Shown here in pieces: positions 47,065-60,672 of a stretch of 64,000 nucleotides of DNA. The stretch comes from Coturnix japonica. Lineage: Eukaryota > Chordata > Aves > Galliformes > Phasianidae. Location of the stretch: the NCBI RefSeq assembly GCF_001577835.2, contig NC_029518.1:50590844-50654843 (forward strand), in the 5' to 3' direction. The notes beneath the pieces are model-generated. The model ran no database searches, had not been told where the DNA came from, and saw only the letters and a program-made list of their open reading frames with translations. Every line of letters starts with the position of its first letter. Positions within the stretch are counted from its first letter, which is position 1. The translations under genes and the position numbers were made by a program.

Positions 47065-50000
47065 GGCTCATAAGTCAGGTTAAACTCTGCATGTGTTACA
47101 TTACTGATATTGGACTGCCTTTTGCAAACTTTTCTGCTAAGGTTTAAGGAAAATAAGCTGGTTAATTTATACTGAACTGTCACAGATTCCTACACATATG
47201 ATCCACATTATTGGAAAGGGATTTATAATGATAAAGCATTATTTTGATATGTTATTGGCTTAATCGTATATTCCAAAGAAATACATTCCTCTATATCAGT
47301 AGATTTTGGATTAATTCATACATCGAAAGCATATCCTTTTCCACAAGCTAATTCTCATCATGTGGACAGCAATCTTCTGATGTGAGATACTGCAAAGAAT
47401 TTCAGCCAGAAATGTATTTGATCTCTGGCTTTTCCCACATCAAATGAGCAGAAAAGCATATGAAAAGAACAGAAAAAAATAAAATGTATTTAGCAAAACA
47501 GAGCTTACTGGAAAATACAGAACACCAACTGCAGAGCACAAAAAGCAGTGGTAAAGATAAACAAAGAGCTGCTTATGAGCTGTCATTTGGGAGAGTAATG
47601 CAGTTAAATTCTACCTTCTTTTGTACTCACTTTCTTCATTAGTTTTGCATTTTGATAGTCAAATTCCCAGACAATACGAATCATTCTGACCTGGCCTGAC
47701 CAAATGCTTTAAAAAGGAGTTGAGTGAATAGGCTCCAATGTTTCTGTTGGCTATTATTGTGCTGATATGTGTGTGTGCAAAGGCTGTCTTGCCTTTGCAC
47801 ATAGTAAAGGCTGTCTTGCCTTTGCCTTCCTCACGTAGTATCAGAGAGAGTCATGATACTTTTCCATTTCTCTTCTTAGCGATTGTGTGTTCTCTATTAA
47901 TCTCAGCCACATCTATGCTTCTGTCATGAAATGACCCATATACTCCTATTCCTATGTACAGCACCTGGCTGTCAGCAACTTTTAATTAGATGGCTGCTAT
48001 ACAACTACACAAAGACAACATACTTTTAGGTAGCATTTTCCATGGGTTTTAATTATTTATGTGAAATACATTTGGTCATATCCCAGTTGTGCTAAGCCCC
48101 CTCATTTTAGCTAGAGTTCTAGTAAGACTTCTGGTAATATGTAGTTGATTTAATTTTCTTGATAGGGACTTCAAAAACCAAACCTGCTGGCTAAATGAAG
48201 TTAAGGGAAGGACAAACTGAGGTCTACCCATTGCTTTAATAAAACTGTTATTGCTTTTTCAGTGGGAAGAAAGGATCTTCTGACTTCACTGCACTCTGAT
48301 ATGGGCAGCAGCCTATGACTCACTGCCTTGTAGAGATAGTGACTTATTTTAATTACCCTCAATGAACCCTACATTTGCAGGAATGAGTCATAGCTTAATG
48401 CAATTTCGTAATAATTATATAAGAAGTATTTTAAAGTGATGCCGTGTAGCTTTGTCTATTTTGTTCGTTCTACAATGCAACTGGAGAACATGATTCATTT
48501 CAAATGAGCTACTATATATTATTTACTAGGAGTAATTATTTGTTATATATAGATAGAGACAGCACATGGTTCTGTACAGATTGACAGTACGATAAGGTTC
48601 CTGGGCCCAGGGGGATGTACCACATGGATGCAGACATCAGAGTGATTAAAAATATGGTGAGGGAGTTTGGTGCTATGATAAGTACATAGAGCAGCTCTCT
48701 GAGAACTGTTTTACTTAGCTGATGCGAGATCAGGTCAAGTGCTCTCAGTCATGTATATAGGGATGCTCAAGTCCATGAGACTGAAAGAAGCAGAAGGGTG
48801 GACAGTGCAGTTTGAAGGGAAGTGGGTGAGAACTGCAGGTAAAGATCTCAAATGTCTTTCCCTTTCCCTTTTGCAATAGCAACAAATATCATTTTGTTAC
48901 AGTGCCATTATTCTGTGGAGGCTTATCAGGTTGGACAAAAAATATTTGTTGGAAAGGTTTCCAAGGGCTTACCCATTGGAAGGTGTACATGTTTTCCACC
49001 TGGCACTGGGAAGAACATATCTTATTAAGTAACTGGTTAGACAGTGCTCTGCTAACAATGTGGTGCTGCTAGAAGGCAATATAATGATGTATGAAGCATA
49101 CATTACTACATGCTCACTGAGGTCTTTTGCATTATTATTCTGAAGGAAGGTAGGGGAGCCCCGCAGGACAGACTAGCATATACTCTTGTGTTGGAGCACT
49201 TAATGCTTGTAAGGGAGCCTGTTGCTAGGTAGATATGACTGGAAGGCTGTTTTCATAATTTTTTATGTTTCTGAACAATGGAGAGCTAGTATGGGCATGT
49301 TTGTGTGCTGCTGGGGAGGAGCTCATTTGTGAAAAAGGAATTTCTTTGTTTTTAATCCAGCTGCCCATTGCCTTGGGCAACCTTCGTTGGGTGGTGCCTA
49401 TCTAGTTACCATAACAAGGCTCATTCTCCTTACTCATCTAGTGTTTGCTTGCCCAATGCTCTTAGCATAGATACAGAATTTAGAGAAAGTTTGATTAAGA
49501 TGGATATTTATAATATAGCACTCTTTATGGTAACTCATATGTGTAACTACAACTAGAGAATGTGCTTTTCCCCCTGAGAATTAAGAAAGTACATGCTTTA
49601 TCTCTAGGAGTTTTGGAAGCCCTGTTATCATAATGCATTCTTTAGGATAGGTAGAATGTAGACAGAAGGTGAGTTAAACAATCAGTACAAACATATACAG
49701 AAGTCACATATGGGAATCCTTCCACTTTGAGTCACGGGCAAATCATCTTAACCACAGCAACATTTCATTCCTGTACAAACAAGTAGCTTGGTTTTCTTTC
49801 TTTCTAACAGTTTGTACATGAATGTTAGATCACTAGATGGAGGGTTTGTTGTAAAAAATGTGTTTGGAGAGGGGCCTTGAAAAATGCGTGAGTCAATGGG
49901 TTCATACAAAATACAAGCTGTTTCATTTATTTACTGTCTATTATTGCCTGGTGTGGCAATTTTCTTTCTGAAAAGATAGGCTGTAACTGGGAGGTTTAAT

Positions 50001-51878
50001 CTGTGAAACAAAACACATGCAAGTATTGTGAGAAACAGGAACAAACAAACTACTTTTAAAATCATTTTGTCCATCTGCCTATCATTATTATAATGTATGT
50101 CATCTTTGTTGGATTTAACCAGCAATATATCAGAATCACTCATTACCAGGATGCCAGTGCAGTAGCTACAGCAGCAGAAAACACTGACAGGTCTCTGAAG
50201 TGTTTGGTTTAACTGTCAGCAGCTATTGTTGGTTATGGTTCCACTTTTATTCTTTTCACTCTGTTTCCTTCCTTGAAGAATATGCTTGTGAGTGCTAGCT
50301 CTTCCTATGCTGAGATCACTGAGCACATTAATATTTGCAGTATTTCATCTCTGGTAGATGGAATTCAATTTACATGCATTTACTGCATGAGATGCTATGT
50401 CATATTATTCCCAAGAGATCTGATGGGAGTTAAATAGCCACTTGGAGAACAGAGTAGAAAACATTGTAATTATTGTAAGCTTAACTCACACCAGGCCTAA
50501 TTTAGCCACAAATTGTTTAGCTGCAGATATTTTTTACTCTCCTAGGTGGTGACTACCAAGCATATAGAGACCAGGCTACTAGTTAACTGGCATGGTCTGT
50601 ACAGCTTGTAACTCCATCTCATATTCAGAGAAGATCGATATTAGAGCATACTACTTTGTAATGAAATATTTTCTTGGTAGTTTACATGCTGGCCCTGAAA
50701 CATATGGTTTCTGTCAGAGCAAGAGCTGCTGTCTGAGATGTTCTCTGCCCTTCCCTGGGTCCTGTTGAAATATGGTGAATATTCAATATGCAAGAATGCT
50801 TGAAATATGCTTGACACATCAAATTAAACCCAGGCTCTGGTGTAGAACTACTTGATCCAGTAAGGGGAGCTGTGGCCACTGGCACCTATGGCTGGATGAC
50901 AGCTTGTTAATATAACTGCAAAACAACAAAGTTTGCTCCTGAGAAGCTTGCTGCTTTCTTCTACAGTTGAATCCAAGTGCAGTAAATAAAGTGCTTGGAA
51001 ACTGAAGCCTGTATAGATTTGTTCATTTCTTTGCCCTGGCTGAAGATGAAAGCTTGGCTGTAATACTCGTGAATAAAATATGAATGATTAATTTTGTTAG
51101 CAGATGACATTTCACCATTGCCAAAACACTGCAAAGCTATATCGACACTGACAGAGTTAGAGAGACTAAGAAACCTGAAGTATGAGAAAGCAGCTGTGCT
51201 TCTCCTAATCTAAAGAGAAGCAGTAGCTTTGCTTTTCATCAAAGCCAAAGCTTGTAGCAAGATCACTCTCATCTTTCAGACTGCAAATAGTATTTTTGAA
51301 ACAAAGGTGGTTTGTGGAAATGGCTGAAGAAGGATGCATTCTATCTATCTATGGTTGTTCAGAACTTGACAATTGCTCTGGATGAATGCATTATTTCAGT
51401 TGCATGTATGTGTGAACTGCACAAGCCCATTCTCAGTAGCAGGTCCTCCCTTGCTGTTTGTCCAAGTAGAACATTTACATTGACCTCATGCTAGTTATAG
51501 AACAGCCGAAGCACTTTCAGTTTCCCTAATAAACTATTTTTGTCATGGAAATTGTCCCTGAGGTTATTATAAACAGGGTTGGGCTGTGCAAGTGCCTGGA
51601 CAATTAGAGTATGATTTTATGAGAGCTTGGAGTAGTCTAGAGGAAGGTGTTCCTTGTCTAATGCTTACATCAAAAGCAGGCAGAGAGAAGGAAAAACAAA
51701 AATATGACGCTTAAAAACAAGAATATTACACCACCATGAGTACCTAACATCCAAAGAGAACATAGCGCTGTAATGTCATGAATCATTCCAATAAAATCAA
51801 ACCTCTCCCTGAACCCATGGTGTCACTCTGTGACACAACTTCCTATGTCAGTAGGTGCAGGAGAGAAGCCCAATGGCC
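47065..51878. other. Unique sequence, no gene seen
   Basis: No interspersed repeat or gene recognised. A small tandem hairpin repeat lies at 47777-47826, and an AP-1-type TGAGTCA site at 48384-48390 sits in an AT-rich stretch. Confidence 0.5.
47777..47826. repeat. Tandem pair of 20-bp units, each a small hairpin
   Basis: The unit AAAGGCTGTCTTGCCTTTGC occurs at 47779-47798 and 47806-47825, a spacing of 27 bases. Within each unit AAAGGC and GCCTTT are inverted about TGTCTT; the first copy extends to an 8-bp stem. It is probably a local duplication. Confidence 0.75.
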
Positions 51879-52002
51879 AAAAAAAAAAAAAAAAAAAAAA
51901 AAGACAAGAAAAAAAAAAGAAGAAAAAGGAAAGGAAGGAACAGAAGGAAAGAAAGAAGGAGAGAAAGAAAGGAAGAGAGAAAGAGAGAAAGGAAGAAAAA
52001 AA
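51879..52002 (+). repeat. Polypurine tract: A24 followed by (GAAA/GGAA)n
   Basis: An A run of 24 is followed by about 100 bases of A and G, broken only by single C residues at 51905 and 51941. It mirrors the strand bias of the 7712-7924 tract. An AATAAA lies at 51790, about 85 bases upstream, too far for a usual poly(A) tail. No source gene recognised. Open frames across it (KKKKK...ERK) are artefacts. Confidence 0.88.
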
Positions 52003-55000
52003 CAATTTTAGTTTTAAGTACAATTTTTGAGAGTTTTAGAACCTTTCTCTGCTTTCTTCTGTCCTTCTATGCCATTCAACTTAACTTACGAGATATGTTA
52101 ATTTTGCTGAAAACAGTTAAACTCTATGGGCGTAAAATCTGTTGAGGTGAAGATCAAGATGCTCAGTTTTCCATATTTTACTGTGAAATACCTAATTAGA
52201 AGTCTGTGGTCAGTTTCAATCAAATTTGTATGTGGGTCATCTGGCTTGGTTACTGCCTGTTATTTTGCAAGTTGATGCAGGCTGTTCACTCAATCGTGTT
52301 ATGGTGGTGTGTTATTTTCACTGTTTTGGTACACAAAACATACATACCCATAGAAAATCACTCAGGCTTTCTGTCACTTCAGACAATACCCAGGATGTGA
52401 ACACAAAGTTCTTGAAGGCAAAAGGAAAGTGCTTCATCCTGTCTCTTCCCCCATGAGCTGACAGGAAGCTGAAGTACACAGCACCCTCAGACAAAAGGGC
52501 CTTTCTGCTTGAAAAAATTTAAAAAGAATATCCATACAATATGGCACTGCTGAAAAAACTGCTAGATTTTCCATATGGATAAGGCCTTTAAACACCTTGA
52601 AAAAATCTAAGTTATAGGCTGTCCAACTGCACAACAGCATGGGAAAACATTGACTGAGTTCAAAGCCTTTCAGAACTGGCCCCCCAAGCAGTTAATTCTG
52701 AGAGCTCTTACTCCTGACATATAAAAACAGCTACAGAAGTTGTACCATAAATACGTCTAATCCTGAAATCCAAGGAATGATTGGAATATCCCATCACAGG
52801 AATAAATCTTGGGAGATTATCTCCCTCATGTGAGAGGCAAGTTCTAACAGCTACAAAATAAATCCCTTGTTCCGTTGGTTGCTTGCGTTAGTTTGTGCTC
52901 CAACAGCAAAGGCAAGCACATACATTGTAGTTCTAAAGGAGAATTTAGTGTGGTAGTTGGAAATGTTCATTTATGATTATGTCATCTGGGTAAATAAACT
53001 AGGCTAGCTGTAGAGACTGCTAGCAAACAGCCCATAAAAGAAAGTTTTAATGCCAAAGAATAAGTTTTAATGTCAAATTAGTATTGCTGCATGATTTTAA
53101 ATTCTCAGTAACAATGCAAAATAAGTGGCTTGTAAGAGATTCTTGCTTTGTCGTAGCTCCTGCCATTTCTTTGTCTTGGATGTTCCTGCATCCTCACTGT
53201 TACTGGTCCTCCCAGCCTAAATTTACCGTTTCCACTGTTAGCCTTCTCTGAGGCCCCGGCTGTGTTTTAACCCAGAGGAGACCTTTGGTGAGATCTTTGA
53301 GCTTCTCTTTCACCTTGTTACCTTTCTGGATGGATACTGAAAATAGTTTTACAGCTACGTGTTTTATACAGAACACTCATTTAAAGCGACTGGAGCACAT
53401 CCAACTTTCATCTTACTGGATGTTCACAAGATTACAACATCACTGAGGCTGGGTCCAAACTATTTTAGTCTCAGAGGCGCAAAAATGCATGGATTTGTAT
53501 GCTATTACAGCTTTCCTGGGCCATTAAGTACTGATTCCAGTAAAAATATCAAAATTCTACCTTGCAGCCTTCACTTCATAATTATATTTACCTTTCACTG
53601 AGCCCAAAGAGAGTAGGGATAACTACTTGCAGTGCTGTAGGTTTATCATATTGAGAAATCTTGAGGGAAAACTCTCCCACAAGCATGTAGTCTACACTGT
53701 GGCCTATTTGTCTGTATTCTTTTCTTCACCAGTGCTAGGACAACTTTAATTTTGTAAGTATTCTCACGGTGTCATCAAATTAGTGCAGCCTGTCAGCTGA
53801 CAAATTATACATTCTATTGAACATACCGGTAATTAGTAAAGAGCTATACTTAAGCAGCACATAAAGCAGGTCTGACACTAGAGATCTATGAATTAATGTG
53901 AGGCTCTCTACCTGCAAAATAATTTGCAAGAGGAAGAGTTTCATTTCCATATTATTTTTAATTTTTGGCAAGTGAAGTCATTCTCCCAGGGACATCCGAA
54001 CTTGAAGATAGATAGGACAGATCAAAAATCAGTTCTATGAGAAGAATTTGGATCGGATATACACTGCATCAACACTCCTTGGTTAGTGCCAGCGTGCTGC
54101 AATAAATCACATATGACCCTGGAAAATATCTGTCTGGATTATAAAATTTGTCTCCAGGCAAGACTGTTTTGGTTTTATATAAGCAGCTGTTTCCACTGGA
54201 TTATTTATTTGCTTAATGAATCCCAAATGGGAGCAGGGAGCTTGTCTCCAGAGTCTTTGTCTGAGGAGCACTTGCTCACCTTAGATGCTACAGAATTTCA
54301 TTAATAGTAAATAACCTTTTTACAGATTGCCCCTAGGTATCCTGCTCACATTGCCAGCTGCCTGATGAGGGGTGGCTGATTAGCAATGAGAGACAATGGT
54401 TTCTTCCCTTGTCTCTCATGGTGGGCCAGGATCCTGAACTGCTGCTCTTGATCAATCTGTTCTGACAGTGCATGGAAATTACAGCACAGCTGTTTCTAGG
54501 GCAGTCTTTGGTTTCAAAAGCTCATTTTAATAGTCTGATTGCTCTACATGAATGTAGATATGTTCTAATAATTGGCTGTGCTTCTGAAACTGCATTCTAA
54601 TGTTCCTCTGTGTGCAATTGACTGAAAGTACTGTATAAATTGGAAGGGTAATGAGATTAACTGCAAGATGACAGCGGTTGAGATCCTTGCCCAGATTCTG
54701 GAGTCTCTACTTTAGCAACAAGCTCCTATATGACTCAAAGGAAATCAATAAGGTTGAGGTATCTCTATACCCTTGGGGATCTGGAATTTAGTTTCCCTGT
54801 ACTACCTATAAAGAAGGAATCAAAGGAATTCTTTCACTGTGACAGTACTCTGTATGTTCTAAGGGACTGTGTGAAAGGAGATGCTCAGGTATTGAAGATA
54901 CAAAGAAATGTCTGCCCCATCAATCCATGGGAAAAGCTAAGATAAAATGTATTTTCAAAAAACAAATCATGACTTTTCTAGACTATTTAACATGGTTTGA

Positions 55001-56738
55001 TAAAAGCAGAGGGGAGTGAAGGAAGTTGAACTGGGAAAGCTCCTGCTTATGATGGGTAAAGTAGTCTGAGGAATGTCTTCATAGGACTGAGCACAATACC
55101 TGATTGTATAAAGATCTAAGGGATCTCACTTTGCCTGCCTGTATCGTGTACTAAAGCTGGCTCTAGAGCAGCCTCTGCCTGTGAGCAGCCTTCCCCAGCA
55201 GCTGTAGATCCCCAAGTACTAACCATCTCTGAATACTAGTTATTTTGTAGGGAGTAAGGATCTGAGTCTGTCAAATGAAAGGGTGAACATGCAAACTCTG
55301 TACAAATTTTGAGACAGTTCAGTTCTTCTCCTGTGCAAAATGCATCTGTTTGGTGTCATCTGATAATTAAAAAAATGACACCTGCTATCATTCACCAGGC
55401 ACTTATTGTCCTAGATCCTGCATCTGCTTACAACACAGTGGCTAGACACAGCCAAAAAGTGATGAACATTTATCTCCTTTCTGAGACACTTATGACTTTA
55501 ATGCATTTTGTTTAGTGCTGCTGTGTGTCTGTACTACATCAAGTGACTGAACAGGAGGGGACTTAGGCATGGTTATAAGTGGACTGGGTAATGTTGAGAT
55601 GCAGATTCTCTTAGTAAGGCCTGGAAAAATCTTGAAGGAAAAAATAAAAATAATTGCATTTCAAATGAGTAAGACTGAAAGCAAGTGTGAAGACAACTCA
55701 TTATGAGAATATAACACTCAGTGTGTGAGATTGGCTGGCCTGGCAATGCTCTTCTGAAATGTCATTTATTGTATTCATCAACCTGTGTAGCTGTTAAGTT
55801 ATATTGTAAATGGATATGATGGATTAAATTGATGACTATACATCTGCCTAATCCTTATGCTTCTGCTTCAGTGCTCACAGTAATACGCCATATGTTTTGT
55901 TGTTTTGTTTTCTATTGGGGAGTGGTGTGGGAGGTGTTCTGTAGTTTGTCTGCCAGTCATATTACAGTTTTGTGATTTGGCATGTCCTGTAAGGGTGATT
56001 TTTAAAGAATTAATGGTAAATTACCTTGATTTTCTAAACCAATATTACTTTAATATGCTCAGATCATTTACACTACAGGAAGAAAAGCATTTGCAAATTC
56101 GAGGCATTTAATAGCCCATCAGTGTTCCAGACTCACGTCAACTGATTTATGAGTTAACAGGCAATGATAGCTGAATGTTCTCTTCATCTCTAGCCAGGAA
56201 GGTTATGCTTGGCAGGCATCGCTGTTCTTTTACATTCAGCCAATGAACACTTGTCAAACCAGTATAAAATAAAGTGGAGTATGGAAATAATGTTTTGAAG
56301 TTCTGGCTAGAACTGTCTGACGCACATGGGGAGGTGAAAAAATAATTGGTCAAACTACGCTTTGTATCACAGACTACCAGGTACTTCAAATTAGTACAGT
56401 AGTACTTAATGATGAACACAAAGAGCAAATTAACTTTCCTTAGTTCATCATCCCTGCTGGAATTTCTAAACATCTATGGCAATGATCACACACATGAGCT
56501 CCTGTAACAACAAGCATTGAGGTTTATTTAAAAAAAAAAGCAGTAATGGATTCCTCAAGACTTTATTAAACATCTAGTAAGCTTTTAAGATTCTTTACTG
56601 AGGTCTTCCAATGAGGAGCTTCTAGGCAAACCTTTACTCACTCTTGCTTCTTGTCATACACGGACATTTGCTTAATCTCAAAGCCCTGATTTTCTGAAAG
56701 TATATTTCAATACTTTTTGAGTGTTTCCAAAGGGTAAT
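52003..56738. other. Unique sequence, no gene seen
   Basis: Short chance frames only (up to 108 codons just before the right limit). No repeat recognised. Confidence 0.5.
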
Positions 56739-57128
56739 GAAGGTTCTTCAGCACAGACCTTATGAAAAGAGGCTGAGGCACCTGGGATTGTTTAGTCTGG
56801 AGTAGGCTCTACTACCTATAACTATAACTACCCGAAGAGACGTTGTGACGAACTGGGGTTAGCCTCTTCTCCCATCTAAGTAGGGGTAGTACTAGAGGGA
56901 ATGGACTCAAATGGTTAGATTCAGGTAGGACATTAGGAAAAACTTCTTCCCTGAAAGAGTGGTCAGGCAAAGGAATGGGCTGCCCAGAGAGATGGTGAAG
57001 TTACCATCCCTGGAGGTGTTTAAGAAAGATGTTGTACTGGGGGATATTGTTTAGTGGGAAATATTGATGATAGGGGAACAGTTGGACTGAATGATCTTGG
57101 AGGTCTTTTCCAACCTTAGTGATTCTAC
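56739..57128 (+). mobile_element. CR1 LINE 3' UTR copy, about 390 bases
   Basis: It includes GAAGGTTCTTCAGCACAGAC, AGGCTGAGGCACCTGGGATT, CTTCTCCCATCTAAGTAGGG, GACATTAGGAAAAACTTCTT, GGAATGGGCTGCCCAGAGAG and CATCCCTGGAGGTGTTTAAG. It ends with AGTTGGACTGAATGATCTTG, GAGGTCTTTTCCAACCTTAG and a single decayed GATTCTACTG tail unit. It belongs to a third CR1 subfamily in the window and is moderately diverged. Confidence 0.92.
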
Positions 57129-59299
57129 TGTTTCATTATCCCCCAGGAACTGAACAGTTAGGTTGGTCAGTGAAGTTAAAAGAGAATTTGCAGCATCAGA
57201 AGTCTGGGAAATAAATTGTGGAATGGACCAAGATATTTCAATGTACTAATCTCATTAGTTTGATATACATAGTGTAATCATGCATAAATAGGAACTAAGG
57301 GGACATGTATTTCTAACTTAGGGATCCTATGATCCCTTATTTTTCACAAGTTGATTGTATGTTTGTTTAAAGGGAAGCATTATGCTTCAAGCTACAACCT
57401 AAAATAACAATTTCTGATCTCTATAGATTTATTTATTTATTTATTTATTTTGCAGTTACTGGCAAATTTTAGCCATAGGCCATGGTTTGCTCATTTGTAA
57501 AGTAAGATAAATGCAAAGGAATGGGATAGACACATAATACTGTGGTTATTGCTACTGTTAGGATAGATTTTTTGGCTGTGAGGATTTCTATCTAGAGGTA
57601 GGAATAATCATCAGCATCTAACTTCAAACTTAACACATCCCAGAAGAAATCAAATGTTCCAGATCCACAGTTTTGTTCATGCCAACAATAAAAACTCAAA
57701 AATAAAATCAGTTTAAATTAAAATTCAGTTGACATAAGCCTGAAGAAATCCGCTCTTGCTTTTATGAAACACCTGAAAACAAGATAGTTTTGTGGGTTTT
57801 TTTTTGTTGTTTTTTTTTTTAATAATATTGTTTTCAGTATTTTGTTTTCAATTACAACAGCTAAATATATTTAAAAGAAAGTTGAAATTGCCAGATCTTT
57901 TAGTCCCAACCATGCTATATTGCGGGTCCCCAGAAATACTAGACGATTCCTGTGTGCTTGATTCTGGTTTTATCAAGACAACAGAGCTACGGGATAGCAC
58001 AAACCTGGTGAATGCAGGAACAGAATGAAGCTGATCTGCCATCTTCCTTTCCTGCTGAAGGCTCTCATTTTGTCCTTTCTCAGAAAATTTTTCTCACATG
58101 GACTTTGCAGAAGATTCCCAGGAGGGATCTTTCAAAAGTTAAGTGTCCATCTACCTAACGCCTGTTATTTTCGTAAGTTTGCTGTAGTCTTAATGACGTA
58201 GGCCAAAAATAGTAGAAGTAACAATCATAATAACAGTACATATCATAAACCCAAAGGACTTGAAAGCCCGGCATCTATTGTACTGACTTAGTTATTGTTA
58301 TAATGATTGGAATAGAAAAGGAACATCAGAGTTTCTTTGATACTTTAGGGAACAAAGGCACACTTTCCATCCTGGAATTCACATCCAAGACTTAAGGACA
58401 AGACTGAATAGTGCAAAAACTTGGCAATGTCAGCCAGGAGCAGGGGCAGGGGGAAGACCTATGACTTCTATTTCCACAAGTAAACTAGGTTTGTTTTTAT
58501 TAATTCCTGTCTATGAAATGACCCATGTTCTGCATCAGTGCATTTTTTCAGAGGATGTTGTTGTACCAGAAGAAGGTATTCTCCTACACTTATCCACCCA
58601 CAAACACATTACCAAGAAAGTTCCTTCTAGTATGCATGCCTCAGGAAATAAACATTTCTAATCTCTGATGTTAGAAATGTGCCCACTAGTTCTGACATGC
58701 TCTGCTTTATCCTTTCTTTAATTGGACATTTTCCATTTTTTGTTCTTACAGTTACCTCTGCAACCTTATTCTTGCACTGATCTGCTTTATCATGCCCCTT
58801 CATTTGAACGTTTCAAGAGTTTCAAATCTCAGCTTGCTTCAGCCTTGAATTACACCATCCTCCATTTGAATTTAGGGTCTACCTCACCAGAAAACAGACA
58901 AGCAAAGCCTTGGAGGCCTTAGACACAAGCTAGACCTGATATTCACTTTTAAAGTAGGGTAGGGAGAATGTCACAGGCAATAAAATTCCAAGAGTTGTAA
59001 CAAGATGTAAGTGGAAGAAGTGGAGGGGGAGATGGCACATTGACTTCTGCAGAAAACATAACCAGGTTGGCTAATCAGCTTGTTTCAAAACACTGGGTTC
59101 CCCCTTCAAAGCTGCAAAATAATTAAGCACAAAGTAATTTATGTTTTCTAGCATTGGGAAGGAAGAAGTGGCATATCGGCAGGTTCAACATCATTACTAA
59201 AGCAGAATTTCCATTATTTTGAGCAGAAGATATTAACTTCAATATGTGGTGTGGTTTTTTTTCTTCCAAAAGACTACTAACAAAATCTTTTAATTACTA
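57129..59299. other. Unique sequence with one short microsatellite, no gene seen
   Basis: An (ATTT)n run lies at 57427-57451. A consensus-like splice acceptor (T-rich tract then ACAG) occurs near 58750, without any exon support. No gene or interspersed repeat recognised. Confidence 0.5.
57427..57451. repeat. (ATTT)n microsatellite
   Basis: About six ATTT units. Simple repeat. Confidence 0.85.
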
Positions 59300-59430
59300 T
59301 GGTTATAATATATATTATATTAATATATATTAATATATATTAATTATATTAATATTAATTTTATTAATTAATATTAATTAATATATAATAAAATGCAGTA
59401 TATATTAATATATATATACTGCATTTTATT
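59300..59430. repeat. AT-rich block with a perfect 19-bp-arm hairpin
   Basis: The block is almost pure A and T (TATTAAT-type units) up to 59386. It ends in a perfect inverted repeat: AATAAAATGCAGTATATAT at 59387-59405 and its exact reverse complement at 59412-59430, with a 6-base loop. The arms contain the non-AT core TGCAGT/ACTGCA, so the symmetry is more than a by-product of AT content. Such sequences can extrude cruciforms. Confidence 0.9.
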
Positions 59431-60603
59431 TTTCAATTGCCTCTAGGTTTCATTTTCTATCAGTAGTTGTAGGACATGGCTACAGATTCATCAGGAAAAG
59501 ATTATGAAGTGAAGATGAATCATGTTGTTTAATTACATCAACATGGATTTTCTCAACTAATCAATGAGTGAATGTAATATAGAAGTTTTTAGTCGAAGTT
59601 ACACGGTTAATTTTAATAACTCTAACATGCACAGACACAAATGTCCAAAATGTTACGTGCCTAGAGCATACATTCCTACTTCAACAGATTTGAATCACCT
59701 GAATATTTTGCTTACTCTCATTCAGCTGCTTCTTTCAAGTCCATATGCAGCAATATTTAGTCATTATACATGGAGGCAGGAGTTCATTGGTACTTCAGTG
59801 TTCTTTGGTGCATCCTAAGAAAGTGAAAAAGCCAAGTTTGTGTTCCGTGTTACCTTGATAAATGTGAAGTACCAGTGTCCCAGTCATCAGCCAGGGCTAG
59901 CACAGTGGAACAGAGATATTCCACAGTTCCATGCTCTGCAAGCAGCAGTAAAAATTATACCAACATGAAGCTATGTTTGTTTGTAAATTTATTTCCAAAT
60001 TAGCTCACATAACTTGCATACCAACTTTCTGATTGCTTGGGTTATAGAATCCAAAAGCCATCACGAAAATGCTATATTTATTTGTAATGTTTTAATGTTG
60101 ATGCATAGCATGGAGAGTTTACTATATGACTTGCAGTATTTATTAGCATTTATCTTGAGTCTTAAAAGAGAGCTATATTTTGGATAGAAATTGATGTGAA
60201 AGAATGCGGCACCAAGCTATTTTTTCCTGCTTATCTGTACTTCTAAAATTCCATTTGACCATTCACTATGAGAATCTGAACATGTGTATTACTGATTAAA
60301 GTAATTAATATCTAATACAAACACTGTAACTACATTCTGTTTAATTTCCTGTAGAAAGGGGAAGATAGGCTTGCAACAAACTTCTACCACCCATTTATCT
60401 CACTCTTCCTTCTAATATTTTCTATCAAAAATCTCAGAAGGGGAATGCAGGAAAATGTTATAGAATAACCTGCCTGTAGACCAAGCTTCTTAGTGCTGAG
60501 TGTTTTGAAAACAGAATATAATTTCATTGAAAACCAGATAGTTTGCTGAACACAGAGAAGTGTAAATATCATCGTATGACTGAAATAGAAGTTGTGGCAA
60601 AAG
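59431..60603. other. Unique AT-rich sequence, no gene seen
   Basis: Nothing identified. Confidence 0.5.
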
Positions 60604-60672
60604 ATGTAGTTATCTTTGAGATCCCTTTCAACTCAAGTCACTGTATGATTCTATGATTCCATGATTCTTTGT
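60604..60672 (+). mobile_element. CR1 LINE, very short 3' end
   Basis: About 65 bases remain: AGTTATCTTTGAGATCCCTT, TCAACTCAAGTCACTG and TATGATTCTATGATTCCATG. The GATCCCTTTCAACTC block is the right arm of the CR1 3' hairpin, and three tail units follow. It is strongly 5'-truncated. Confidence 0.82.

Noticed and set aside
51778-52145. Lysine/arginine-rich and phenylalanine-rich open frames
   Set aside because: They are translations of the A24/GA-rich tract and not real proteins.
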